Assembly: GCF_008386695.1 (NCBI RefSeq) | Contig: NZ_VUOC01000002.1 | Location: 1,542,481-1,606,480, forward strand | From: Chitinophaga agrisoli | Lineage (GTDB): Bacteria; Bacteroidota; Bacteroidia; Chitinophagales; Chitinophagaceae | Direction: 5' to 3' | DNA: 64,000 nt | The notes under the pieces: model-generated | Database searches by the model: none | The model's input: only the letters and a program-made list of their open reading frames with translations | Told to the model about the DNA's origin: nothing | Translations under genes and position numbers: made by a program | Shown here: one piece after another, positions 51,584 to 58,989 of the stretch | Layout: each line of letters begins with the position of its first letter | Position numbering within the stretch: the stretch's first letter is position 1

Positions 51584-52502
51584 GTTGTTTGTTTTTTGCA
51601 TGAATAAGCTGCAGCTGCGCGGAAACAGCAGTTGCAATACCAGTTGGCGTAAAACCTTCGAAGGCCAGCACTTCGCCCAGGAGGCCGGGTTTAAACCAGC
51701 GTTCTTTGAGGGCCAGCGGGAATATGGTAGTATTATGCGGTTGGTTGATCAGTGTTTCTGCTACAATGGAGTACAGGCCACCCGTCTGGAAATGATCTTC
51801 TACGGTCACCAGCAGTTTACTGTTGGCGGCGCAACGCCGTATACAGGCTTCGTCCACCGGTTTCAGGGAGCGCATATTCACCAGTCCTACACTTAGTCCT
51901 TCTTTTTCCAGCAGCGCTTTTGCCTCCAGGGCATTGCCGAATAAAAAGCCGTAAGTAAGCAGGGTCACATCTGTGCCTTCGCTGATCACTTCCGCTTTTC
52001 CTGGTTCAAAATCCATATGCTGATAAGTGCCCTGTTTATGGTTAATACGTACATAGGACGGTGCGGGCGATTGCCAGATGGCTGGCAGCATACGTACCAG
52101 GTCATCCTCATCCGCAGGACAGAATACCTCCATACCAGGAATGCCGCGCATGAGCGCTACATCTTCAATAGCCTGGTGAGTGGGCCCATTACCATCTGAT
52201 AAGAAGCCGGGGATATAACCGCTCAGCTTTACCGGCAGGTTGGCAATACCAACATCCGTGCGGATAAATTCAAAGGCGCGCATGGTAAGGAAAGGCGCCA
52301 GCGCATGTACCACAGGTATGCGGCCACGCAGGGCCAGGCCTGCAGCCATGCCTATCATTGTTTGTTCAGTGATACCGGTATCAATAAAACGGTTGCCTAA
52401 CAGGCGGGGCGCACTGCGCACCAGGGCCCTGTTCTCGGCCGTCATTACTATAAAGCGCTCATCCGCGGTGGCGGTCTGTACCAATAGTTCTTCGTAGTTC
52501 AT
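51576..52502 (-). CDS. Transketolase C-terminal half
   Basis: A 308-residue protein corresponding to the pyrimidine-binding and C-terminal domains of transketolase. Typical features are ADLR-like GITEQTMIGMAAGLALRGRI, VHALAPFLTMRAFEFIRTDV and GPTHQAIEDVALMRGIPGM (His and Glu of the active site). It is encoded directly after the N-terminal half, without a gap. Split transketolases in sugar clusters act on special substrates, not in general metabolism. It overlaps the next gene by 8 bp. Confidence 0.9.
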   Translation of the reverse strand: MNYEELLVQTATADERFIVMTAENRALVRSAPRLLGNRFIDTGITEQTMIGMAAGLALRGRIPVVHALAPFLTMRAFEFIRTDVGIANLPVKLSGYIPGFLSDGNGPTHQAIEDVALMRGIPGMEVFCPADEDDLVRMLPAIWQSPAPSYVRINHKQGTYQHMDFEPGKAEVISEGTDVTLLTYGFLFGNALEAKALLEKEGLSVGLVNMRSLKPVDEACIRRCAANSKLLVTVEDHFQTGGLYSIVAETLINQPHNTTIFPLALKERWFKPGLLGEVLAFEGFTPTGIATAVSAQLQLIHAKNKQHA

Positions 52503-53360
52503 TTAGCGTACTGTTAAGCTTTCCGATTCAATAATTGCGGCGGCGTGGCCATGCAGCTCTTCAAACAGCTGCTGTATCTCGTTATCATTAAAGGCGCAGA
52601 ACCAGCGGTCGGCTCGGGCTTCAATGCTGGGCAGCCCCTTCCCGCGTACGGTATTGGCAATGATCACATTCACTTTATTATCGCTGAAAGGCACGCCTTT
52701 AAAGGCCTCTTCCAGTTGTGTATAGTCATGCCCGTCTACTACCTTTACTGCGCAACCAAATGCGGTAAACTTATCTGCCAATGGCTCCAGGGGGATCAGC
52801 TCTTCTGTGCGGATGTTAGCCTGGAACTGGTTACGGTCTACGATAATGGTCAGGTTGTTCAGCTGGTAAGCATTGGCGACCAGCAAGGTTTCCCATACGG
52901 AACCTTCATTCAGCTCCCCGTCTCCGGTAATGGCAAATACCTGGTTAGCCTCTCCTTTCAGCTTACAATCCAGCGCTACGCCTGCAGCCACAGCCGGCAG
53001 GTGGCCCAGTGAACCGGAGTGGAACTCTACACCGGGGATGGCCCTGTTAGGATGCCAGTAAATGCTGTCTGTAGATTTCAGGTGCTGGGTAAGCCTGTCC
53101 GGCGAAATAAATCCCAGCTCTGCCAGCGTACCGTACATGGCCGGCACATCATGCCCCTTGGAAAGAAAGAGATAGTCGCGTGCAGGATTGTCTAAATTAT
53201 CTGCATCTACATTCAGTAGCTCGGAGTACAGGAATACCATTAGCTCCACGCAGGACAAAGAGGCGCCTATAAAGCAGCCGCCCCCGGCTGTCATACGTAT
53301 AATGTGCTCCCTTACCTTTAAGGAACGGGCGGTGAGCTCCGACAGTTTGTCTTTTGTCAT
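52503..53360 (-). CDS. Transketolase N-terminal half
   Basis: A 285-residue ThDP-binding half of transketolase. Typical motifs are YLFLSKGHDVPAMYGTLAEL, FHSGSLGHLPAVAAGVALDC and the ThDP motif FAITGDGELNEGSVWET with N in VDRNQFQ. Together with the C-half it transfers a two-carbon ketol unit. Start and stop overlap or abut neighbours by 1-4 bp, showing translational coupling. Confidence 0.9.
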   Translation of the reverse strand: MTKDKLSELTARSLKVREHIIRMTAGGGCFIGASLSCVELMVFLYSELLNVDADNLDNPARDYLFLSKGHDVPAMYGTLAELGFISPDRLTQHLKSTDSIYWHPNRAIPGVEFHSGSLGHLPAVAAGVALDCKLKGEANQVFAITGDGELNEGSVWETLLVANAYQLNNLTIIVDRNQFQANIRTEELIPLEPLADKFTAFGCAVKVVDGHDYTQLEEAFKGVPFSDNKVNVIIANTVRGKGLPSIEARADRWFCAFNDNEIQQLFEELHGHAAAIIESESLTVR

Positions 53361-54190
53361 ATTTCGGTTGTCAGAATTTTTGTTTGTTGTGGCGTGATGG
53401 TCTTTAGCTCGTCAAGATGGTGCCGGTACCAGTTTACGCCGGCCCATTGCCGGTTAATGGCGTACATCTCTTCCCTTTCTGCCAGCAACACCAGGATATC
53501 TGTCACGGTAAACTGCGGGTTAGTTTCGTACAGCGCTTCGTATACCGCTTTAATGAACAGGTAGTCTTCCTGGTAGTCGATGGTAAAACGGAAATCCATG
53601 GAATAGTCAGGGTGGCCCTCCATTACTACATTACCAATACGGAACCTTTCCGGGTGCTCCCATATATAAGGTGTGGTGTGTTCCCGTTCCAGCTGTTTAT
53701 CCGCCTGTTTCCAGGTCTCTTCCAGCGCGGCAAAGGACATCACTTCCACATCATTACCATCCGGGTAACTGGCCGGGTGCAGATTGCTTACATAATCGTA
53801 CTGTGCTTTATTGTCGAGATAAAAACCGATCACTTTATCTATTACAGCAGGGTCTATGAGCGGGCAGTCGCTGGGGATCTTGATCACCACATCGGCTGCG
53901 TGTTGCAGGCCAACCTGGTAGTGCCTGTCCAGCAAGTCTGCCACATCACCGCGGTAGCATAAGATGCCTTCTTGTTCGCAGGTGGCCGCAATAATATCAT
54001 CCGCAGGATCAACGGTAGCCGCTACTACGATAGTGCCGGTTAAACTGGCTGCACGTACCCGTTCCACCTGCCGTACAAACAGCGGGCGGTCCAGGATGGG
54101 CATCATCACCTTACCGGGAAGGCGGCTGGATCCCATGCGGGTTTGTATTACCGTAACAATTTTCAAATGGCGCTCAGCTGCATTAGGCAT
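53357..54190 (-). CDS. SpsF-like cytidylyltransferase
   Basis: A 277-residue nucleotidyltransferase. The N-terminal nucleotide site is TVIQTRMGSSRLPGKVMMPI and the metal-binding region is VIKIPSDCPLIDPAVIDKVI. This matches the SpsF/NeuA-like cytidylyltransferase group. It would activate the ulosonic acid made by NeuB as a CMP sugar. It overlaps the GT-like gene by 8 bp and the transketolase N-half by 4 bp. Confidence 0.88.
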   Translation of the reverse strand: MPNAAERHLKIVTVIQTRMGSSRLPGKVMMPILDRPLFVRQVERVRAASLTGTIVVAATVDPADDIIAATCEQEGILCYRGDVADLLDRHYQVGLQHAADVVIKIPSDCPLIDPAVIDKVIGFYLDNKAQYDYVSNLHPASYPDGNDVEVMSFAALEETWKQADKQLEREHTTPYIWEHPERFRIGNVVMEGHPDYSMDFRFTIDYQEDYLFIKAVYEALYETNPQFTVTDILVLLAEREEMYAINRQWAGVNWYRHHLDELKTITPQQTKILTTEI

Positions 54191-55214
54191 ATTGCAATTC
54201 CGGTTGTTTGTATGTTTTCAGAAAATCTGCCCGGGTACCTTTGTACTCTATATAACTGCGGCAGATGGCTGCTATGTTGTAAGCGGAGGCGCCGCCATTC
54301 TGTATGGGGGCCAGGCGCTTTAACTGGGTCACGTCAAAATAGGAATGCACTTTTTTATTGAGGGCAATGCCCATATATACAACGGTGGAGTATTGCGTGA
54401 TCAATTCTTCACAGTTGGCGATCATATGGCCGGTATTACCCTCGGTAAACACCATGGCGTCTGGCGCCTGCCGTTTTATTTCCGCAATGGCCCTTTCTTT
54501 ATCCTCATTAGGATGCAGCTTAAAGAAAAGCGGACGGCCGGCGGCGATCTTTATACAATTGGCGATGGTGGCATCACGGTCTTCCCGTCCATGCAGCTCG
54601 CGTATATCAGAAGTAGCTACCAGCACATAACCATGATAAGGGAAATCGTTATTATTATGCAGGGCTACATGGTCATAGTTAGGTATGCCGGTCACAAATA
54701 TGCGGGCCGCATCCGTGCCATATTGCGCAAATTGTTGCTTATACCCTTCAGATGCCGCACAATAGATATCGCATATATTGCCGCTGCCATTAAAAGCGGT
54801 ATTCATGGCTAATACATGCGGCAACCGAAGGCGGTGCACGATCCTGGCCCAGGGCGTTACCGGATCTGTCATGCCTTCCTGCACAAACACTGTCTTTATC
54901 TTCCGGAGGCTTTTAGCTACCTGCAGATCCGTGCAGCAAACTACCAGGTCATAATTATTATTATATACAGCGGTTGCGTAGTCATTGCGCAAACCGTTAT
55001 CGGAGAGGTATTGATCAGAGCGTTGCTTAAAATTGCCACCACCTAAAATGGTATGATCGAGCCACCCCTTTTTAACCGCCCATTTTATCAACACATCATC
55101 ACTGTAGACCTGGCTGAAGTAACAATCATATTCCGGCAGCTCACTGGCGATCTGGTGCATTTGGGTGGCCTGGTTCAACGATCCAACCAGGAAAAGGATC
55201 TTCCTTTTTGACAT
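54183..55214 (-). CDS. GT-B-like glycosyl/glycerophosphotransferase-type protein
   Basis: A 343-residue soluble protein that looks like a GT-B-fold transferase. It starts KRKILFLVGSLNQATQMHQI, with a central linker and the C-terminal donor-site part GRPLFFKLHPNEDKERAIAE followed by ANCEELITQYSTVVYMGIAL. These resemble CDP-glycerol glycerophosphotransferases and UDP-GlcNAc epimerase-type folds. It is the first gene of the ulosonic acid operon, and the transfer of the activated sugar is its most likely job. The exact family is uncertain. Confidence 0.65.
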   Translation of the reverse strand: MSKRKILFLVGSLNQATQMHQIASELPEYDCYFSQVYSDDVLIKWAVKKGWLDHTILGGGNFKQRSDQYLSDNGLRNDYATAVYNNNYDLVVCCTDLQVAKSLRKIKTVFVQEGMTDPVTPWARIVHRLRLPHVLAMNTAFNGSGNICDIYCAASEGYKQQFAQYGTDAARIFVTGIPNYDHVALHNNNDFPYHGYVLVATSDIRELHGREDRDATIANCIKIAAGRPLFFKLHPNEDKERAIAEIKRQAPDAMVFTEGNTGHMIANCEELITQYSTVVYMGIALNKKVHSYFDVTQLKRLAPIQNGGASAYNIAAICRSYIEYKGTRADFLKTYKQPELQYA

Positions 55215-55285
55215 ATCAGGTTCTGTTTAACCATGTTATTCAATGAATAACAGGTCAGCTACTTGTTCCGGTTACGAACAATGTT

Positions 55286-55293
55286 CAAACGTA
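55286..55293 (-). promoter_or_regulatory. -7 element of the ulosonic acid operon promoter
   Basis: On the minus strand TACGTTTG matches TAnnTTTG. It lies 72 bp before the first gene of the operon. A TTTG at the -33 position is not clear. Confidence 0.45.
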
Positions 55294-55392
55294 GGAATTC
55301 TTAAAACAGGCTGTTAGTGGTATAAGGGAAAGTTACAATAAGATAATATTGGCGTAACAGAGATTACACAAACATAATATTGCATTAATGAT

Positions 55393-55412
55393 TACATAAC
55401 ATATGTTATGTA
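55393..55412. promoter_or_regulatory. 20-bp perfect palindrome before the Crp/Fnr gene
   Basis: ACATAACAT/ATGTTATGT with one more T-A pair on each side forms a perfect 20-bp palindrome. It ends 8 bp before TACCTTG (55420-55426), a -7-like element. It is probably an operator, perhaps for the Crp/Fnr protein encoded 40 bp after that element. Confidence 0.6.
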
Positions 55413-55466
55413 TATGTGCTACCTTGTACTGCCGGCTTTGATTAATTTTACGTACAAATAATAACT

Positions 55467-56039
55467 ATGGCAGCACAGTTACAGGAACATATTGCAAAGA
55501 CCGTTTCGTTAACGAATGAGCAGTTTGCGTATGTGCTTTCTCATTTCACCCCCAGGTCTTTTAAAAAAGGACAGGTGATCATCAGCGAAGGCAGCCGCGT
55601 GGAAGAGGAATACTTTGTATTATCCGGCTGCACAAAGGCCTTTTATATCAATGATGAAACAAAGATGTACATCCTGCAGTTTGCAATGCCCACCTGGTGG
55701 ACTTCTGATTACCACGCGCTGTATAGCCATGATAAGGCCACCATCAATATAGATTGTATCACAGATGCGGAAGTGCTGGCACTGTCCAATGACAACCGGG
55801 AAAAGCTCTGTGCGGAAATGCATGTGATGGAACGTTTCTTCCGCCTCCGCACCAATAAGGGATATGTAGCATCCCAGCGGCGGTTGTTATCGTTAATGAA
55901 TAATGATACGCGTAAAAGGTATGAAGAGCTAATGGATCAGTACCCCGCTTTATATAATATGGTGCCCAAACACCTGATTGCCGCCTACCTGGGCGTTTCC
56001 CGGGAAACCCTGAGCCGGTTATACAACGGATCCAAATAG
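55467..56039 (+). CDS. Crp/Fnr family transcriptional regulator
   Basis: A 190-residue regulator. The cyclic-nucleotide-binding fold covers about 20-130 (SFKKGQVIISEGSRVEEEYF, VLSGCTKAFYINDE). The C-terminal helix-turn-helix is HLIAAYLGVSRETLSRLYNG, as in Bacteroidota Crp/Fnr members. No Fnr-type cysteine cluster is seen at the N-terminus, so oxygen sensing is unlikely. It precedes a YceI-tautomerase-nitronate monooxygenase unit on the same strand and probably controls it. Confidence 0.88.
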   Translation: MAAQLQEHIAKTVSLTNEQFAYVLSHFTPRSFKKGQVIISEGSRVEEEYFVLSGCTKAFYINDETKMYILQFAMPTWWTSDYHALYSHDKATINIDCITDAEVLALSNDNREKLCAEMHVMERFFRLRTNKGYVASQRRLLSLMNNDTRKRYEELMDQYPALYNMVPKHLIAAYLGVSRETLSRLYNGSK

Positions 56040-56083
56040 TGATGTACGTCACGTAACCGGCAACCCGTCCCTTCGTTACTTTG
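56039..56083 (+). promoter_or_regulatory. Possible promoter and dyad before the YceI gene
   Basis: GTGATGTACGTCAC (56039-56052) is a dyad GTGA-N6-TCAC, similar to Crp half-site arrangement. TTACTTTG at 56076-56083 is one base from the -7 consensus. The distance between them is about 30 bp. The YceI start codon is 40 bp downstream. Confidence 0.45.
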
Positions 56084-56122
56084 TGCTGTAAAAACAAAAC
56101 ATCACTTTTAAAACCAAACAAA

Positions 56123-56656
56123 ATGTCAGCTAAAAATTTTGCTATCGTAAGCACACAAAGTAATATTGAATGGGTAGGCCGTAAGGTAACCGGCGCCCAC
56201 AACGGCACTATCGCTATTAAAGAAGGCAGCCTTACGCTCCATGACCAGCAGATCGCCGGTGGCGCCTTTACCATAGACACGACCTCCATCCGCATACTGG
56301 ATGTTACCGATCCGGCTACCAATGCACAGTTTGCAGGACACCTGGCCTCTGATGACTTCTTCTCCTCAGAGAAGTATCCTACCGCTAATTTCGAGATCAC
56401 GGCCGCTACGCCTGTTAACGGCACATTATACCGGATAGAAGGCCAGCTGACCATCAAAGGCATTACCCATCCCATTGCTTTTGACGCCAACGTGCAGCAA
56501 CAGGGCGATACCCTGCAGGCTACCGGCAAACTGGTGGTAGACCGTACCAAATACGAAATGAAATTCCGTTCCGGCAACTTCTTCCAGAACCTGGGCGATA
56601 CGCTTATCTATAATGATTTTGACCTGGATGTACATATTACCGCCAAAGTTGCATAA
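56123..56656 (+). CDS. YceI family protein (lipid/isoprenoid binding)
   Basis: A 177-residue single-domain YceI protein with a lipocalin-like barrel. Motifs are IEWVGRKVTGAHNGTIAIKE, AGHLASDDFFSSEKYPTANF and DRTKYEMKFRSGNFFQNLGD. Relatives bind isoprenoid quinones or fatty amides. Unlike many members, no signal peptide is present, so it is probably cytosolic. ATG 56123 was chosen as the domain starts there. It begins a three-gene unit with tautomerase and nitronate monooxygenase. Confidence 0.9.
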   Translation: MSAKNFAIVSTQSNIEWVGRKVTGAHNGTIAIKEGSLTLHDQQIAGGAFTIDTTSIRILDVTDPATNAQFAGHLASDDFFSSEKYPTANFEITAATPVNGTLYRIEGQLTIKGITHPIAFDANVQQQGDTLQATGKLVVDRTKYEMKFRSGNFFQNLGDTLIYNDFDLDVHITAKVA

Positions 56657-56680
56657 GTAAACCGCTAAAAATTAATAGTT

Positions 56681-56899
56681 ATGCCGTACATTAAAATAGA
56701 GCTCACCAAAGAAGGCGTTACCCGCCAGCAGAAACAGGCGCTTATCAAGGGCGTGACTGACCTCATGACCAATGTGCTGAATAAAGATCCGCAACTCACG
56801 CATGTAGTGATCCAGGAAGTAGAACTGGACGACTGGGGATTTGGCGGCGAGCAGGTATCTGTGTTACGTGAACAAGGTATCACAGCGGATAAAAAGTAA
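56681..56899 (+). CDS. 4-Oxalocrotonate tautomerase family protein
   Basis: A 72-residue tautomerase. The catalytic Pro2 is right after the initiator Met (PYIKIELTKEGVTRQQKQAL). It continues KGVTDLMTNVLNKDPQLTHV, with a Trp-containing end. It has a single-domain length typical of 4-OT. It lies 24 bp after yceI and 19 bp before the nitronate monooxygenase gene. Confidence 0.9.
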   Translation: MPYIKIELTKEGVTRQQKQALIKGVTDLMTNVLNKDPQLTHVVIQEVELDDWGFGGEQVSVLREQGITADKK

Positions 56900-56918
56900 A
56901 CCATCAAAACAAGCTATT

Positions 56919-58010
56919 ATGTGGTACAATACCAGGGTTACAAAAATGCTGGGCGTGCAGTATCCTATTTTCCAGGGGCCGTTTGGCGGTAATTTCTCCA
57001 CTATTGAGCTAACAGCCACGGTATCCAATGCAGGCGGTGTAGGCGGTTATGGCGCCTACACCCTCTCGCCGGATGAGATAGCCGCGGCAGATAAAGGGCT
57101 GAAACAGGCCACGGATAAACCGTATAATATCAACCTATGGGTAGGCGATACAGACGCCGATGGCGGCGCCGTGGCTGCTACGGCCATGCAACAGGCCCAG
57201 GCCCTGTTAATGCCTTATTTTGAAGAGCTGGGCATCCAGCCGCCAGACAAGCCCTTATCCTTTTCCTCCCGGTTTGCCAACCAGGTAAATGTTATCCTGG
57301 ACGTGCGGCCGCCCGTTTTCAGCTTTGTATTTGGTATTCCCTCCGCAGATATATTGGAACAATGCCGTAAACTGGGCATCATCACCGCCGGTGGCGCCAC
57401 CACGCTGGATGAGGCCATCGCACTGGAAGCAGCAGGGGTAGATGTGATCGTAGCCTCCGGTTTCGAAGGCGGCGGGCACCGCCCTTCTTTCCTTGCCCCG
57501 GCAGAGCAGTCGCTTGTTGGCACCTTTGTGCTGATACAACAGATCCGGGAAAAAGTACGTACGCCCATAATTGCTGCCGGTGGTATTGCCAATGGCAGGG
57601 GGATTGCGGCGGCACTGGCCCTGGGGGCCGATGGCGTACAGGTAGGCACTGCTTTCCTGGCTTGTGAAGAATCCAATGCGCTGAATATTCACCGGGAGAT
57701 GTTGTTCTCCGATGTTTCCCGTCACAGCGTGCTCACGCGGGCATTTACCGGCCGGCTTGGCCGCGGCCTGCGCAGCCGGATCTCTGAAGAGATCCGCGGA
57801 AAAGAACAGGACCTCCTGCCCTTTCCACTACAGGGCCAGTTAATGTCTTCCCTGCGGCAGGCGGCTATCAAACAGCAGCAATGGGAATTGATACTTTTCT
57901 GGAGCGGACAGATAGCGCCGGTACTAAAACACCGGAAAGCAAAGGAATTGATGGAAGCGATGGTAGCGGAAACGACGGCGTATTTTGATGAGGCCAAACA
58001 GTTGAGCTAA
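56919..58010 (+). CDS. Nitronate monooxygenase (2-nitropropane dioxygenase family)
   Basis: A 363-residue FMN TIM-barrel enzyme. Motifs are LGVQYPIFQGPFGGNFSTIE, NAGGVGGYGAYTLSPDEI, ASGFEGGGHRPSF and IIAAGGIANGRGIAAALALG followed by GVQVGTAFLACEE. Such enzymes oxidise toxic nitronates. ATG 56919 was chosen; the extension upstream runs over the tautomerase gene. It is probably co-transcribed with yceI and the tautomerase under the Crp/Fnr protein. Confidence 0.92.
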   Translation: MWYNTRVTKMLGVQYPIFQGPFGGNFSTIELTATVSNAGGVGGYGAYTLSPDEIAAADKGLKQATDKPYNINLWVGDTDADGGAVAATAMQQAQALLMPYFEELGIQPPDKPLSFSSRFANQVNVILDVRPPVFSFVFGIPSADILEQCRKLGIITAGGATTLDEAIALEAAGVDVIVASGFEGGGHRPSFLAPAEQSLVGTFVLIQQIREKVRTPIIAAGGIANGRGIAAALALGADGVQVGTAFLACEESNALNIHREMLFSDVSRHSVLTRAFTGRLGRGLRSRISEEIRGKEQDLLPFPLQGQLMSSLRQAAIKQQQWELILFWSGQIAPVLKHRKAKELMEAMVAETTAYFDEAKQLS

Positions 58011-58113
58011 TAACAGCGTTCCCTTACGAAAAATAGGAATAACAATAAAATAACAGGTTATCTTGTAACCGGCTGCATAAATTCGCTTCTAATACGGAAC
58101 CCATAAGCAGAAC

Positions 58114-58947
58114 ATGAAACCTGGCATTCCTCTAAAAACAAAGATCGGCGCTCAATTGCTGAAGATCAGCCCCTTTAAGGAGGTGATCAAACCTACCCTG
58201 CCGCATAAGCACCCGGACTACTTTGAGCTGATCGTGCTAAGTGACGGAGCCGGCACGCACCTGATCGACGATCACACCTACACGGTTACCCCTCCGGCCA
58301 TTTTCTTCCTAAAACCAGGCCAGACGCATTGCTGGGACTTTACCCGCATACCCAAAGGTTATGTACTGCTGTTTAAGGAAGAGCTGTTAAGCGCTGATCT
58401 GCTGGCAATCGTTTACGGGTTGAATACCATGATCAGATTATCACATGATGACACGTATTTACCACTCCTGGCCCTGTTCTATGAAGAATATAAAAAAGCA
58501 GAATCTGATCTGAAAGTGTTGACGGGTTATTTACAGCTATTGCTACAGAAGACAGCCATGTTGGCATTGCAGGTTTCCCAATCACCCGCAAACGTACTTT
58601 ACTACCAGTTCAAAAGCCTGGTACATGCCACAGAACCGGGCTCCAAAAGAGTGCAGGACTATGCGGCGCAACTGAATGTGTCCACCCAGCAGCTCAACGC
58701 CGCCTGCCGCGAAGGCGCCGGTAAAACGCCTTCCATGGTGATCAATGAACGGCTGCTGCTCGAAGCTAAGACCCTGCTATCAGCAACTGATCTGTCTATA
58801 AAAGAAATTGCGCTCGTACTGCATTTCAGTGACACCTCGCATTTTGTCAAATTCTTCAAAGGCGCTGCGAACCTGACCCCTGGCGCTTACCGCGAGCTGC
58901 TGGCCGGGAAGTCAAATATACCGCACAAAACAGCAATCATACCGTAG
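58114..58947 (+). CDS. AraC family transcriptional regulator (cupin plus HTH)
   Basis: A 277-residue regulator. The N-terminal cupin-like sensor domain is visible (PHKHPDYFELIVLSDGAGTH, FFLKPGQTHCWDF). The C-terminal AraC-type double HTH is LNVSTQQLNAACREGAGKTP and LSIKEIALVLHFSDTSHFVK followed by LTPGAYREL. It lies 42 bp before a TonB-type barrel gene, which it may control. Confidence 0.9.
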   Translation: MKPGIPLKTKIGAQLLKISPFKEVIKPTLPHKHPDYFELIVLSDGAGTHLIDDHTYTVTPPAIFFLKPGQTHCWDFTRIPKGYVLLFKEELLSADLLAIVYGLNTMIRLSHDDTYLPLLALFYEEYKKAESDLKVLTGYLQLLLQKTAMLALQVSQSPANVLYYQFKSLVHATEPGSKRVQDYAAQLNVSTQQLNAACREGAGKTPSMVINERLLLEAKTLLSATDLSIKEIALVLHFSDTSHFVKFFKGAANLTPGAYRELLAGKSNIPHKTAIIP

Positions 58948-58989
58948 GAAGCCATAATGCCCGCTTAATTTTGAGCTTTTGCTTTACCA

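Noticed and set aside
55759-56577. 272-codon frame on the minus strand opposite Crp/Fnr and YceI
   Set aside because: It overlaps two well-supported genes and has no recognisable motif.
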